Part shown: positions 1 through 8,410 of the stretch, piece by piece
Layout: every line of letters begins with the position of its first letter
Position numbering within the stretch: position 1 is the first letter of the stretch
DNA from: Robiginitomaculum sp.
GTDB lineage: Bacteria; Pseudomonadota; Alphaproteobacteria; Caulobacterales; Maricaulaceae
Direction: 5' to 3'
Assembly (NCBI GenBank): GCA_021647805.1
Contig: JAKITZ010000003.1
Location: 1-29,747 of the forward strand
DNA: 29,747 nucleotides
The notes under the pieces: generated by a model
Seen by the model: the letters and a program-made list of their open reading frames with translations, nothing else
Told to the model about the DNA's origin: nothing
Database searches by the model: none
Program-made: the position numbers and the translations under genes

Positions 1-254
1 GCTAGCGCTAGCCCTGCATTTCTAGCATTGGCAACTCCGGCATTTGGCTCATGTCCATAGATAAGTGGCCAACGAGTACCACGCGCAATGATCTGGTTGA
101 CCGCATCTTTGGCCGAGGCTTTGGGATCATTATCAAGGATTATAACTTCTACATCTGCAGTGATATTTTTTTGCGCAAACACACTGTCCAGTACTGGCTT
201 CATGCGATCCGGGCGGCAAAATGTCGGGATTACTATCGAGACTTGCGGCTTCAT
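1..254 (-). CDS. Family 2 glycosyltransferase, N-terminal part (cut by window start)
   Basis: Reading the minus strand from ATG at 254 gives 84 uninterrupted codons that leave the window at position 1. The product begins with the typical GT-A entry strand (MKPQVSIVIPTFCRPDR) followed by an acidic stretch, VEVIILDNDP, where GT2 enzymes bind the nucleotide sugar. Further on, HEPNAGVANARNAG matches the GT2 segment N-x-G-x-x-x-A-R-N-x-G. The start codon overlaps the stop of the upstream deacetylase gene as ATGA, so it is the last visible member of a translationally coupled polysaccharide operon. It probably transfers a sugar from a nucleotide sugar to the growing lipid-linked repeat unit at the cytoplasmic face of the membrane. 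Donor and linkage cannot be read from the sequence. Confidence 0.85.
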   Translation of the reverse strand, partial: MKPQVSIVIPTFCRPDRMKPVLDSVFAQKNITADVEVIILDNDPKASAKDAVNQIIARGTRWPLIYGHEPNAGVANARNAGLAL

Positions 255-1018
255 TTTGCTTGCTGCTCCTGTATTTGGCTATAAATACTGGTAACAGGTG
301 CGATAATGTAATTTCTGGCAATGGCTTCTTCTATTATTGCCTGTAACAAGGCTGGCGAGCAGCCCCATTTGCTGAATTTAGTGCGAACATCATGGGCGTA
401 AAAAATCAACCAACCGTTTTTGGCATCGAGTTGTTCGAAGAAGTTTTTGGCATATTGTAAATTATCAATATCACCTTCTATTGGTACTGCCAGTAACTGG
501 TTGGCATCGCTGCCCTTGTGGTTTATTCCCGGCTGCACGCCACGCAAAGTGGCAAACTTGTCTGATAAGGCTCTTTTGCCGGCAAATGAAACATCACCAT
601 AGGGAAAAGCAAATGCATCTGAATTGCTGATACCTAATGCTGACAAATTAGCCTGATTTCTTTGTATTTCCATCTGCACTACGGCTGGCGAGCTAACTGC
701 ACAATCAATGTGGTTTTGCGTGTGGCAACCAATTTCATGACCGGCGGCAAAAATCCGCTTTACGTCGTCTGAGCTACATAATTCACCGAAATGGTTGCTT
801 TGGCCAAATTGTCCGGTGCAGGCATAAAAAGTCCCGCGCAAGCCCTTGTCTTTAAGGTTTTTTGCGCCATTAATTGCGCTAGACTTGGGAAAATCATCAA
901 AGGTGAAGCTCACATATTTTTGATCAATTGCTGGCAGTGGCTTACGACTGGACAAGCGGGTGAGGCGACGGCGGATCTTACCTTTGAGGCTAAGGTCAGG
1001 GATATAAGGCGCGTTCAT
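251..1018 (-). CDS. Polysaccharide deacetylase (NodB homology, CE4 type)
   Basis: This 255-residue protein shows the NodB/CE4 metal-dependent deacetylase motifs in order. They are FTFDDFP (Asp41/Asp42, catalytic base and metal Asp), HEIGCHTQNH (His99 and His103, metal ligands), FAFPYGD (about 136-142) and FYAHD (His209, the late catalytic His). The family removes N- or O-acetyl groups from polysaccharides. I see no signal peptide with the ATG at 1018, so the enzyme may act in the cytoplasm on lipid-linked sugars. An in-frame upstream start at 1051 exists, but ATG 1018 overlaps the stop of the preceding glycosyltransferase as ATGA and is preferred. It lies between two glycosyltransferases of the EPS operon and is expected to modify the same polymer. 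Confidence 0.88.
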   Translation of the reverse strand: MNAPYIPDLSLKGKIRRRLTRLSSRKPLPAIDQKYVSFTFDDFPKSSAINGAKNLKDKGLRGTFYACTGQFGQSNHFGELCSSDDVKRIFAAGHEIGCHTQNHIDCAVSSPAVVQMEIQRNQANLSALGISNSDAFAFPYGDVSFAGKRALSDKFATLRGVQPGINHKGSDANQLLAVPIEGDIDNLQYAKNFFEQLDAKNGWLIFYAHDVRTKFSKWGCSPALLQAIIEEAIARNYIIAPVTSIYSQIQEQQAK

Positions 1019-1965
1019 GCCAATTTCTCCGCATACCAACCAGCCCGCCACAGTTTAAGCGCAAACACTCGTAATGCCATCGGTATGATATGCCAATTGT
1101 CTCTTGCTAATGCTGCAAAAACCGGCCTGATCAACTTTAACCCGGGTATTTTAGCGGCCAGTTTTGCTGTGCGATAACTTGGTAATTGTTTGGCCAGTTC
1201 GGGGTGTCTTGCGGCAAATCTGGCATAATTATCCGCAGAATCTCGAAACCTACGGATTAAAGTTTCAGTGCTTTCCAAACCAAGGTGCAGGGCATAATTG
1301 TCAATATGGACAATGGTGAATTTCTCGGCGGCTCTGGCCGCCCATTCCACGTCCTCCCAGCCCCAACCGATAAAGCCCGTATCAAATGGGCAAGACAGCA
1401 ATACATCTTTGCGTACTAATAAGTTAGAGGAACATACATGCTTGGCTGGCAATATGTTTCGCTGTTTTGCCGATAAGCAATCAGATCCAGCAGACAATGA
1501 CCGATGCAGATCAAAGGTTTTGTCTGCTGAATTATCACTCACCGAAAATCCGCCAAAAACAATATCAGGCTTATCGCTTTGTATTTGTTGTAAATAGTTG
1601 GATAAAAATGTTGCTTGCGCTGGCAGCATATCAGCATCAAGGAACAGCATATATTGACCATTGGCAGCATCGTTTAAGCGGTTTCTGGCAATGCTACGTC
1701 CGTTGTTTTGTCTGGCGGTCAATAGTCTGGCTTTGCATTTGGCGGCGGTTATGGCCTTTTTTACCCGTAGGCTTAATTTTTCATCAGCCGAGCCATCATC
1801 ATATAAAACCAGCTCCACCCTTGGGTCAGCTTGCCCAGATAAAGCGGTGATCAGTGATACCGGATCATCATGGTAAAACGGTATAATAATCGATAGTAAT
1901 ATATCACCTGCTTTTGGGTGGTCATTGCTAAATTCCAAAACTGTATCATTGTTTGAAGCATTCAT
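1015..1965 (-). CDS. Family 2 glycosyltransferase with galactosyltransferase-like GWGWEDVEW motif
   Basis: The 316-residue product has a GT-A fold signature: LSIIIPFYHDD at about 24-34, YDDGS at 55-59, the metal-binding DAD at 110-112, and WGWEDVEW at 201-208. The last resembles the GWG-x-ED motif of glycosyltransferases that use the second acidic pair as catalytic base. The C-terminal third is basic and probably membrane associated. Its ATG overlaps the flippase stop and its stop overlaps the deacetylase start, both as ATGA, so all three are probably coupled in translation. Predicted role: adding one sugar to the undecaprenyl-linked exopolysaccharide repeat. The sugar specificity is unknown. 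Confidence 0.88.
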   Translation of the reverse strand: MNASNNDTVLEFSNDHPKAGDILLSIIIPFYHDDPVSLITALSGQADPRVELVLYDDGSADEKLSLRVKKAITAAKCKARLLTARQNNGRSIARNRLNDAANGQYMLFLDADMLPAQATFLSNYLQQIQSDKPDIVFGGFSVSDNSADKTFDLHRSLSAGSDCLSAKQRNILPAKHVCSSNLLVRKDVLLSCPFDTGFIGWGWEDVEWAARAAEKFTIVHIDNYALHLGLESTETLIRRFRDSADNYARFAARHPELAKQLPSYRTAKLAAKIPGLKLIRPVFAALARDNWHIIPMALRVFALKLWRAGWYAEKLA

Positions 1966-3425
1966 GACTTGGCCTCAATGATTGTTTTGTTAGCAAACTT
2001 ACTGACCAGCATTTTGCGGCAATCTGCTAAATTAAGAGCCAATGCAGCAATTCCATATACCAGCATGCCGGTTGCGGCCATGATCAGTAATTTTGCAAAA
2101 TCAGCCATCTCATCAGCAAGAGGCAAGGCCAAAACCGCTATTGCCATTAACCCGCATGCAAATCCGGTTTTTGCAACTTCGGCAAACGGTAATGGTAATA
2201 CGAAATGCCGGCGGCCAATGACGGCGCTCATTACCATAGAAACACTATAAGCGATAATCGTTGCCACAACCGCGCCCATCAATCCCATACTTGGCAATAA
2301 TGCAAAATTAAGGGCAATGTTCAAAACCGCCGGAATAGCCGTGACCAGCACCATAATTCCTGTGCGCCTGGAAAGAGTAAATGCCACCAACAAATAATAA
2401 GTGGTAATGCCATTCATCAGCCCGGCCAGAGTAATCCACGGAATGATTGCCGCCGCGCCTTCTCTAAATTCAACACCTGTCATAACATTGGCTAAAGGAA
2501 CTGCCACTAATGCTATGCCTGTGGCGGCAGGAAACGTCATAAATGCCATCACCCCAAAGGCTTTTTTCGCCATCTCTCTGGCTTTTTCTGGATTGCCAAG
2601 TTCCAAGGCTGCGATCAATAATGGCCCCGCCGCCATGCCTGCCCAGACAAATAATATATCCAGTCCACGATTGGCTGTGCCATAGCCAGCGGCATAAATC
2701 CCCACTTGTGCATTGCCAAGTACGCCCGAAATAACAAACCTGTCGCCAGCTTGCAGGATGTAACCAAGGATCACAGACAGGGATAATGGCATGCCATAGG
2801 CAAAAAACTGTTTTAACTCACCGAATGAAGCCTTGCCGCCTTTGGCGCGAACCAGCATTTTTGGTAACTCAAACACCAAGGCAATCCCTGCGGAAATAGC
2901 CAAGCCGGCAAATGGTCCGGCAGCTTTTAGATCAGTGGTATAAACGATGGCAATACCAAGACCGAAACTGGCCATGACATTGAAGAATTCGACTATCGAG
3001 TAGCGTTTTACTTCTCTGGCAGCTTTTCTGGCTTCAAGACTTAAAATCAAAAAACTACGGATTAACATCGAGCCTAAGCCATAGGCCAAAACTGTTTTCA
3101 TTTCCGCAGAAAAGGGCAGGGCGGCAATGGCAATAAAACCCGTTATTCCAACAATTACAGTGCCAATGAGTAAATAATGAAATGCGGTTGCCAGATGGTT
3201 GGCCAAACGCTGGTCGGCTTCGGCTCGAACGTATGAACGTGCAACTGCGGCCTCAATCCAAGTGAAAGATAATGAATGGGTTATGGTAACGATTGAAAAC
3301 ACTAATGAGTACAGTCCGAACTGTTCCGGCGTGAGCAGGCGCGTTAGAATAAATATTCCACCAAAGCCGGCAACGGCTTGGGCAATATTTAACGGCAGAT
3401 ATCCAATTAGATGTCGCCAGAGCAT
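1962..3425 (-). CDS. Wzx-like polysaccharide flippase (PST/MOP superfamily)
   Basis: This 487-residue protein consists almost entirely of hydrophobic segments, about 12-14 predicted membrane helices. Its N-terminal region (GGIFILTRLLTPEQFGLYSL, about residues 23-42) is typical of lipopolysaccharide/O-antigen flippases of the MOP superfamily. Such proteins move undecaprenyl-diphosphate-linked oligosaccharides from the cytoplasmic to the periplasmic face. It starts at ATG 3425, 66 nt after the sugar transferase gene, with only a weak GGGAA ribosome-binding site, and overlaps the next gene by 4 nt (ATGA). No polymerase (Wzy) or chain-length regulator (Wzz) is visible in the window; those would have to lie beyond position 1 or elsewhere. 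Confidence 0.85.
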   Translation of the reverse strand: MLWRHLIGYLPLNIAQAVAGFGGIFILTRLLTPEQFGLYSLVFSIVTITHSLSFTWIEAAVARSYVRAEADQRLANHLATAFHYLLIGTVIVGITGFIAIAALPFSAEMKTVLAYGLGSMLIRSFLILSLEARKAAREVKRYSIVEFFNVMASFGLGIAIVYTTDLKAAGPFAGLAISAGIALVFELPKMLVRAKGGKASFGELKQFFAYGMPLSLSVILGYILQAGDRFVISGVLGNAQVGIYAAGYGTANRGLDILFVWAGMAAGPLLIAALELGNPEKAREMAKKAFGVMAFMTFPAATGIALVAVPLANVMTGVEFREGAAAIIPWITLAGLMNGITTYYLLVAFTLSRRTGIMVLVTAIPAVLNIALNFALLPSMGLMGAVVATIIAYSVSMVMSAVIGRRHFVLPLPFAEVAKTGFACGLMAIAVLALPLADEMADFAKLLIMAATGMLVYGIAALALNLADCRKMLVSKFANKTIIEAKS

Positions 3426-3491
3426 CGTACATTTCCCAAAAAATCAATCAAACAGTATTGTAATCATAAACAGCTAATTTGTGGTGAATGC

Positions 3492-5078
3492 TTATCTGGT
3501 GTTTTCGCTATCACCCAACAAACAAGGGGCGGTTTTTAGCATGATCATTAAATCAAACCAGAAATTGGCTTTGCCGATATACTCCACATCAAGCCGCACC
3601 CGCTCGCGCACATCATCAGCATTGTGCAGCGGCCCACGGGATCCATTGATTTGCGCCCAACCGGTTAGGCCGGGTTTCACCCGATGGCGGTGGGCGTATT
3701 CGGCGACAAGCAGTCGGCTTTGCACATCGCCAGTGTGCATATCAATTGCGTGTGGGCGCGGGCCAACCAGTGACATATTGCCCATAAGAACATTGATAAG
3801 CTGTGGCAGCTCGTCCAGTGAGGTGCGGCGAATGAACTTACCAATTTTGGTTATCCGGTCATCATCTTCGGTTACTTGCTGTAATCTACCGCTTGGCTGC
3901 TCGGTTCGCATTGAGCGGAACTTAAAGACATTGATCACTTTATTATTAAATCCATGGCGTTTTTGCTGGAACAAAACCGGGCCCTTTGAATCTAGTCTAA
4001 TTGCCAGTGCTACTAATGCCATTACAGGTGCAAACGTCACCAACATAAGGCTAGCAAATACTATGTCTTGCAGGCGTTTGGTAAACACCCGCCTTTCATT
4101 TGTTTGACCACCGGAAATAAACGCCATTGGTGCATTGGCGATTTTTGCCAAACTGGTTTGTTGTGGGTTGAAATTACCCATATCTACAAACAAAACTAGA
4201 TCCTGCGGTAGGCTACGTAACCGATCGATCATTTCTCGAACACGAGTTGTTGCTGTCGAAGTAACGGTAATGATGATGCGATCAATATTTGGCAAATGCT
4301 CCCATCTAAGCAAGTCGTCCACATTGCCAATTACCGGAACTCCAGAGACTTGTTTGGGGGCTCTAGCCGTACGGTCTTCAAAAATACCAGCAACGTTTAG
4401 ATCGCCAGTTGCGGTGTTTTCTTCGATAAGTTTCTGTGCATTTGGGGTGGCTCCAACCATTACCACATTGGTGGCCAAAGCACCCGAGCGCGTCCAAGAA
4501 GTTATCAGTGCCATGTAATTTGCGTGTAAGGCTAATATTGCCAATGATGATACTGACAATGCAATAACCAAACCACTCATTTCCGCAAGTGGCAGTTGGG
4601 TGAATATCGCCAAACCTGTGCTAAAGCTTACTCCGACAATTAGCCCGCAAATGGTTTTACCCAAATGCGAGAGTAGTTTTTCATTATGGGAGAAATTATA
4701 AGCTGCACAAATCATCAAACCGGCGGCGAGTAAAAAAGGTGCTAGTACGAATTGCGCACTAATAGCAAACGGCGCCATTCCTAATGATAATGGCGAAACC
4801 GAATTAAACATATACAGCGATGCTGTAATGAGAACTATAAAGTCTATTGCTTGAAAAGCCCGTAGAGCAAAGGTTTTTGCTACTCTGGACGATGTCGGCG
4901 ATAGGGCAGGTGCTGTTTTGGTGTGATTATCAACTGGCGCGGCAATTGTCGCAGTCATCACCGGGCTTGCGGATAAAATCACTGAATCGCTTATATTATC
5001 ACGTATCTTGCTGATAGGCGTTTGATCATCAAGGTTTTGCCGAACAGAGCCATTGTCGGATTTTATAATTGCCACCAT
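3492..5078 (-). CDS. Undecaprenyl-phosphate sugar phosphotransferase (WcaJ/ExoY-type initiating transferase)
   Basis: A 528-residue polyprenyl glycosylphosphotransferase. The N-terminal half has several hydrophobic segments (about residues 75-190) followed by a CoA-binding-like region (VVMVGATPNAQKLIEE). The C-terminal domain begins with a membrane re-entrant helix and carries the family signatures KRHGFNNKVINVFKFRSMR, DELPQLINVL (422-431) and SLVGPRPH (436-443), then RHRVKPGLTGWAQINGSRG. The length is normal for the WcaJ/EpsE long form. The enzyme transfers a hexose-1-phosphate to undecaprenyl phosphate, the first step of repeat-unit assembly. It is the first gene of the minus-strand EPS operon and is divergent from tRNA-Ser. 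The specific sugar is not deducible. Confidence 0.93.
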   Translation of the reverse strand: MVAIIKSDNGSVRQNLDDQTPISKIRDNISDSVILSASPVMTATIAAPVDNHTKTAPALSPTSSRVAKTFALRAFQAIDFIVLITASLYMFNSVSPLSLGMAPFAISAQFVLAPFLLAAGLMICAAYNFSHNEKLLSHLGKTICGLIVGVSFSTGLAIFTQLPLAEMSGLVIALSVSSLAILALHANYMALITSWTRSGALATNVVMVGATPNAQKLIEENTATGDLNVAGIFEDRTARAPKQVSGVPVIGNVDDLLRWEHLPNIDRIIITVTSTATTRVREMIDRLRSLPQDLVLFVDMGNFNPQQTSLAKIANAPMAFISGGQTNERRVFTKRLQDIVFASLMLVTFAPVMALVALAIRLDSKGPVLFQQKRHGFNNKVINVFKFRSMRTEQPSGRLQQVTEDDDRITKIGKFIRRTSLDELPQLINVLMGNMSLVGPRPHAIDMHTGDVQSRLLVAEYAHRHRVKPGLTGWAQINGSRGPLHNADDVRERVRLDVEYIGKANFWFDLMIMLKTAPCLLGDSENTR

Positions 5079-5252
5079 GATCGATTTTCCAATTTCTTAT
5101 TATCCAGATGAATATAGGCAAACTTGCCCAATAGTCGGTTAAACAACGTGCTTAAATTTGGGTAAATTCAATAATTAAAATGTTGAATAGTTTGATTTTG
5201 AGATCAGAAAACCGGATAGATTGGCCAAAGTGTATTTTTGTTAAAAAACCGC
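5079..5252. promoter_or_regulatory. Intergenic region upstream of the EPS operon with two inverted repeats
   Basis: This AT-rich stretch must hold the minus-strand promoter of the EPS operon. I see a short near-palindrome, GGCAA-ac-TTGCC, at 5117-5128 and a longer one, ATTCAA ... TTGAAT, at 5166-5188 (6-bp arms, 11-nt spacer). Either could be an operator. No convincing -35/-10 pair is visible on the minus strand, so the function is inferred from position only. Confidence 0.3.
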
Positions 5253-5281
5253 TTGAATGCGTTTATCTTAGCGGCTACACC
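5253..5281 (+). promoter_or_regulatory. Possible promoter of tRNA-Ser
   Basis: TTGAAT (5253-5258), a 17-bp spacer and TACACC (5276-5281) form a plausible sigma-70-type promoter. It would start transcription almost at the first base of the tRNA (5289). The -10 match is poor, so this is a weak call. Confidence 0.35.
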
Positions 5282-5288
5282 CGTCCAC

Positions 5289-5379
5289 GGAGAGGTGGCC
5301 GAGTGGTCGAAGGCGCTCCCCTGCTAAGGGAGTAGGCGGTGCTCCCGTCTCGAGGGTTCGAATCCCTTCCTCTCCGCCA
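5289..5379 (+). tRNA. tRNA-Ser (anticodon GCU)
   Basis: The 91-nt sequence folds as a class II (long variable arm) tRNA. The acceptor stem GGAGAGG (5289-5295) pairs with CCTCTCC (5369-5375), followed by discriminator G and encoded CCA (5377-5379). The anticodon stem CTCCC/GGGAG encloses the loop CTGCTAA with anticodon GCT at 5323-5325, which reads AGC/AGU serine codons. The variable arm is long (TAGGCGGTGCTCCCGTCT), as expected for tRNA-Ser, and the T loop GGTTCGAATCC is standard. An integrase gene starts about 110 nt downstream, so the 3' end of this tRNA is the likely attachment site of the adjacent island. Confidence 0.97.
5351..5379 (+). other. Putative island attachment site (3' end of tRNA-Ser)
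   Basis: Tyrosine integrases encoded just downstream of a tRNA gene usually recombine within the tRNA's 3' end, leaving the gene intact. The T-arm/acceptor sequence here is the expected attL core. I found no second copy of it within this window, so the other island end would lie outside, or has been lost. This is inferred from position. Confidence 0.4.
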
Positions 5380-5487
5380 GTTCCTTGTGTTATTCAATAA
5401 TATCAATGGGTTAACAGGGCTGACTTTCCGCAAAACCTGCCGGTGTTCCAATCAACTGTTCCAACTTATAATGAGGCGTTTGTCCTG

Positions 5488-7185
5488 ATGGGCATGCATT
5501 CAGCTCGTTATATGTCGAGGCGTGGTCGTTTATTTCAACTTCGCGTACCGATTCCTAAAGACCTACATCACCGATTTAATCGAAAAGAGCTTCGTTGGTC
5601 GTTACAAACAGCAGATAGAAACATAGCCCGCCGCCGTACTCTTCGTGCATCTTTGGCATTTGTGGAATTGTGCGATACAATCCGGATTATGAGTGAGCTA
5701 AGTAATTCAAAAATTAAAACACTAGTGCAAGAACTGTTTGATGTTTTGGTGTCAGAACATAAGCTCCTTTCTGCTATCCACCCTTTGGATTTAGATTTTG
5801 AAGATGATCAGCAAAGGGCAATGGCAGAGGATATTATGTTGAGTTTAACTGAACAAATTCAAACCAGAGATTATTAGGAAGGTATTCATGCAGAAGCTAT
5901 CAGTAGACTTAGCGCAAAGGGCATTCAGTTTGATAATTTAGGAGAAAAAACCAAAGCAGGACTTCTCGAAGGTTTAACTCGAGCCAAAATTGAATATATT
6001 CGGTATATTGAGCATCGCCGTAAAACGGCACTTGATAGTTATTACCCTCACGATCAAACATTTACGCAAGAAACGTTGCAAGCAAGTTCAAACTTCCAAA
6101 CTCCACAAACATTAACCAGCCAACCAATGCCTCCTGGTGAAGGCGGGAACTTAGCTGATCGATTGGAGTTGTATTTGAGCGAGGGTAATTGGTCGAGTAA
6201 AACTAAAAACGAAAAAATTGGAGTATTAAATTGGTTTGTCGAGTTAGTTGGTTCGGATATGGATGTTCGCCTGATTGATTCCAGTCACGTGATTAAGTTT
6301 AAGAATGCAATATCATCTATACGTCTGCATGCAAAAACTAACTCATCATTGAAGCAAGCTCAAACGACGATAAAAGAACAGCAAATCGACAGTAAAACCG
6401 CTAAAAAGAAATTTGATACGGCAAAAACTTTTTTGCATTGGTTTGCGGAAATTGGTGCTATTCATAACGTGCCAGCACCGCATGTAAAAATGAAAGTAGT
6501 GGCTAAACCCAAATCAGAACAACGGCGACCATTCACAGCTGATGAGCTTGCCAAATTGTTTTCCTCACCATTGTATAGCGGCTGTAAAAGTGGAAAACGC
6601 AGGTATTTGCCCGGCAAGATCATGCTTCGAGATAATTTTTTCTAGTTGCCATTGATATTGCTGTATTCAGGCATGCGATTAGCAGAGCCATTATTTTTAT
6701 CCACCGGCAATGTAATTATTGATACGCCATACCCCTATATGAATTTAGATTTGAGTAAGCAAAAACTCAAAAATGCTGGCTCTGAACGCGAAGTGCCAAT
6801 CCACCCTGATTTGATTGAGTTTGGCTTTATTGATTTTGTTAAAGTAAGACAAAAGGCGGGTCTTTCTGGCAGGCTGTTTCATCGGATCACCTCTAAAGGT
6901 GATGTCAGTAATTATTATTCAAAATACTTGGGTCGCTATATTGACCGAATTGGTCTTACCGACCCAAGGCTAGTTGCTCATAGCTTTAGGCATGGGTTTA
7001 AAGATGCTCTTCGTAATGCAAATATCCCGGAGGGTGAACAATACAGAATCATGGGCCAAAGCCCAAAGGATGTAGGGCAAACCTATGGAGTCGGTAGTGA
7101 CATCAACGTTTTGTGGGAGCATGCGGCAAAGACGGATTTGCTACTTACTGATGAAGTCAAAGAACTCTTAAAAGGAAAAAAGTAG
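5488..7185 (+). pseudogene. DUF6538/phage-type tyrosine integrase, interrupted by two in-frame TAG codons
   Basis: One continuous reading frame runs from ATG 5488 to the stop at 7183-7185, broken only by TAG at 5875-5877 and TAG at 6643-6645, with no frameshift. The N-terminus (YMSRRGRLFQLRVPIPKDLH, with RWSLQTADRNIARRR) matches the DUF6538 domain of island and phage integrases. A SAM-like core-binding region follows around 6130-6480, then the catalytic domain. Arg lies in LYSGMRLAEPL (about 6676), His-Ser-Phe-Arg in VAHSFRHGF, and the Tyr nucleophile in GQTYGV. The second TAG sits where relatives usually have Trp before LPL, consistent with TGG to TAG. The usual second His (G-H) reads MGQSP, so Gln replaces it. 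A 111-nt gap follows the tRNA. Probably an inactive integrase; suppression of the TAGs cannot be excluded. Confidence 0.85.
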
Positions 7186-7280
7186 GGAGAGATTGAACTT
7201 AAGTGCAAATTATCTGCCTTTTTCATTGACCCTTTGTTGGCATCAGCCACGATAGATCAGGGTTTGTTTTGTTTTTGAGC

Positions 7281-7297
7281 CTCCTGTCACTTAGGAG
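7281..7297 (+). promoter_or_regulatory. Hairpin covering the ribosome-binding site of the next gene
   Basis: CTCCT (7281-7285) can pair with AGGAG (7293-7297) across a 7-nt loop. AGGAG is the Shine-Dalgarno sequence 6 nt before the ATG at 7304, so the leader could fold and limit translation. The arm is only 5 bp, so this is suggestive only. Confidence 0.3.
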
Positions 7298-7303
7298 AAA
7301 ATC

Positions 7304-8410
7304 ATGACAAATGAGCTTTTACTTATGTACCGATCCAACGCTACAGAACCCTTGCTAGACCCGGTTGATGAAACTATCCCGTATTTACCCATAGACAAGC
7401 ACTTGGCAGCATCACTTTTGCAGAAGGCCATCCGAAGGGGGCAACGCCACTGGGCATTGCAGGCGGGGTATCGTTTATTTGATCTAGATCCAGCAAGGTT
7501 TTGGCGCAGACTTGCGGTGATCTTGTTTGAAGATGTTGGGTTGGGCGATCTTGAGTTGGCAGCAGAACTGATTGCATCAGCACCGATGCGCGGGCAAGCG
7601 GGGGTAGGTTGGCCGCAAATCACTAGGCTGATTTCTCGATTGTGTGAAACCCCCAAGACTCAAGCGGCCAATAACTTAATGCACCTTGGGCTTTATGATT
7701 TCGGCGAAGCTGAGCCATTGGTGGAAATACCAGAGCTCGCGTTTGAAGATGCGGCTCTTTGGTTAAACAAGGACTATGCATCATTGGTGCAAAAAACTAA
7801 AGTCGCATGGATGCTAAGCGGAGTTGGATTAGGTTATTCTGGTTCACCGGTAAAGCACCCACAAGCTGACCGGGAGCGCTTGTTGCATGCGCTAGAGCCA
7901 ATCTTTAATCACCAGCTGTTGCATGCCGTCGTTCGTCGAGGCCTGCAATTGACACAATTGGCTTTGCCTTTGGCAGCAGGCTTTATTTGGTGTGCCGATC
8001 AGAAAGATATAAATATCTGGGGAACTAAGGCTGATCTAGCGCCAAGGGTTCTAATTTTGAATGAACTACCTAGCTGGGTGTATGATATGTACACACTTAG
8101 CGAAAAGCGATCCTTGAGAAGGACTGCTGTTGAATGTCCTGCCATTGCACAGACGTTAGAAACCGTGGCAAAAACCAGTCAAGCTAAATTTCATGCATTA
8201 TGTAGTGCCCACTTTGAGCATGAAAGCGCTATCTTATCTAAACGCATCGCTAATCCAGTTCATATCAGTTTATACAAGCGGGTTCGAACCACAGGGCTTT
8301 ACGGATCCCCTAACTCTCGCAATTTGCTCTATGAAGCCTTTAACCAAGACTGGGGTGCGTTTCAGCAAATACGGCGTGAGGAAGTGTTCTCCCACTTGCA
8401 ATCTTTGTGA
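7304..8410 (+). CDS. Unknown protein with RarA/MgsA C-terminal-like helical segment, partner of recombinase
   Basis: A 368-residue, largely helical protein starting at ATG 7304 with a good AGGAG site 6 nt upstream. I do not recognise the full-length family. Residues about 38-90 (LLQKAIRRGQRHWALQAGYR, then RRLAVILFEDVGLGD at 68-82) closely resemble the clamp-loader-like C-terminal region of RarA/MgsA AAA+ ATPases. In those the pattern is A-L-x-W-L ... R-R-L-x-x-x-x-S-E-D-x-G-L-A-D. No Walker A or B motif is present, so it is not an ATPase itself. Its stop overlaps the start of a tyrosine recombinase (GTGA), suggesting co-translation and a shared role in mobile-element DNA processing. That role is inference. 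Confidence 0.75.
   Translation: MTNELLLMYRSNATEPLLDPVDETIPYLPIDKHLAASLLQKAIRRGQRHWALQAGYRLFDLDPARFWRRLAVILFEDVGLGDLELAAELIASAPMRGQAGVGWPQITRLISRLCETPKTQAANNLMHLGLYDFGEAEPLVEIPELAFEDAALWLNKDYASLVQKTKVAWMLSGVGLGYSGSPVKHPQADRERLLHALEPIFNHQLLHAVVRRGLQLTQLALPLAAGFIWCADQKDINIWGTKADLAPRVLILNELPSWVYDMYTLSEKRSLRRTAVECPAIAQTLETVAKTSQAKFHALCSAHFEHESAILSKRIANPVHISLYKRVRTTGLYGSPNSRNLLYEAFNQDWGAFQQIRREEVFSHLQSL

Noticed and set aside
3481..4107. Long open frame on the plus strand opposite the sugar transferase gene
   Set aside because: Its product is Ser/Arg-rich without any domain and it lies antisense to a clearly recognisable gene; shadow of codon use.
5875..6645. Recoding of TAG as an amino acid in this organism
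   Set aside because: TAG is used as the normal stop of several genes in the window (for example at 7183, 14368 and 16726), so two nonsense mutations are the simpler reading.
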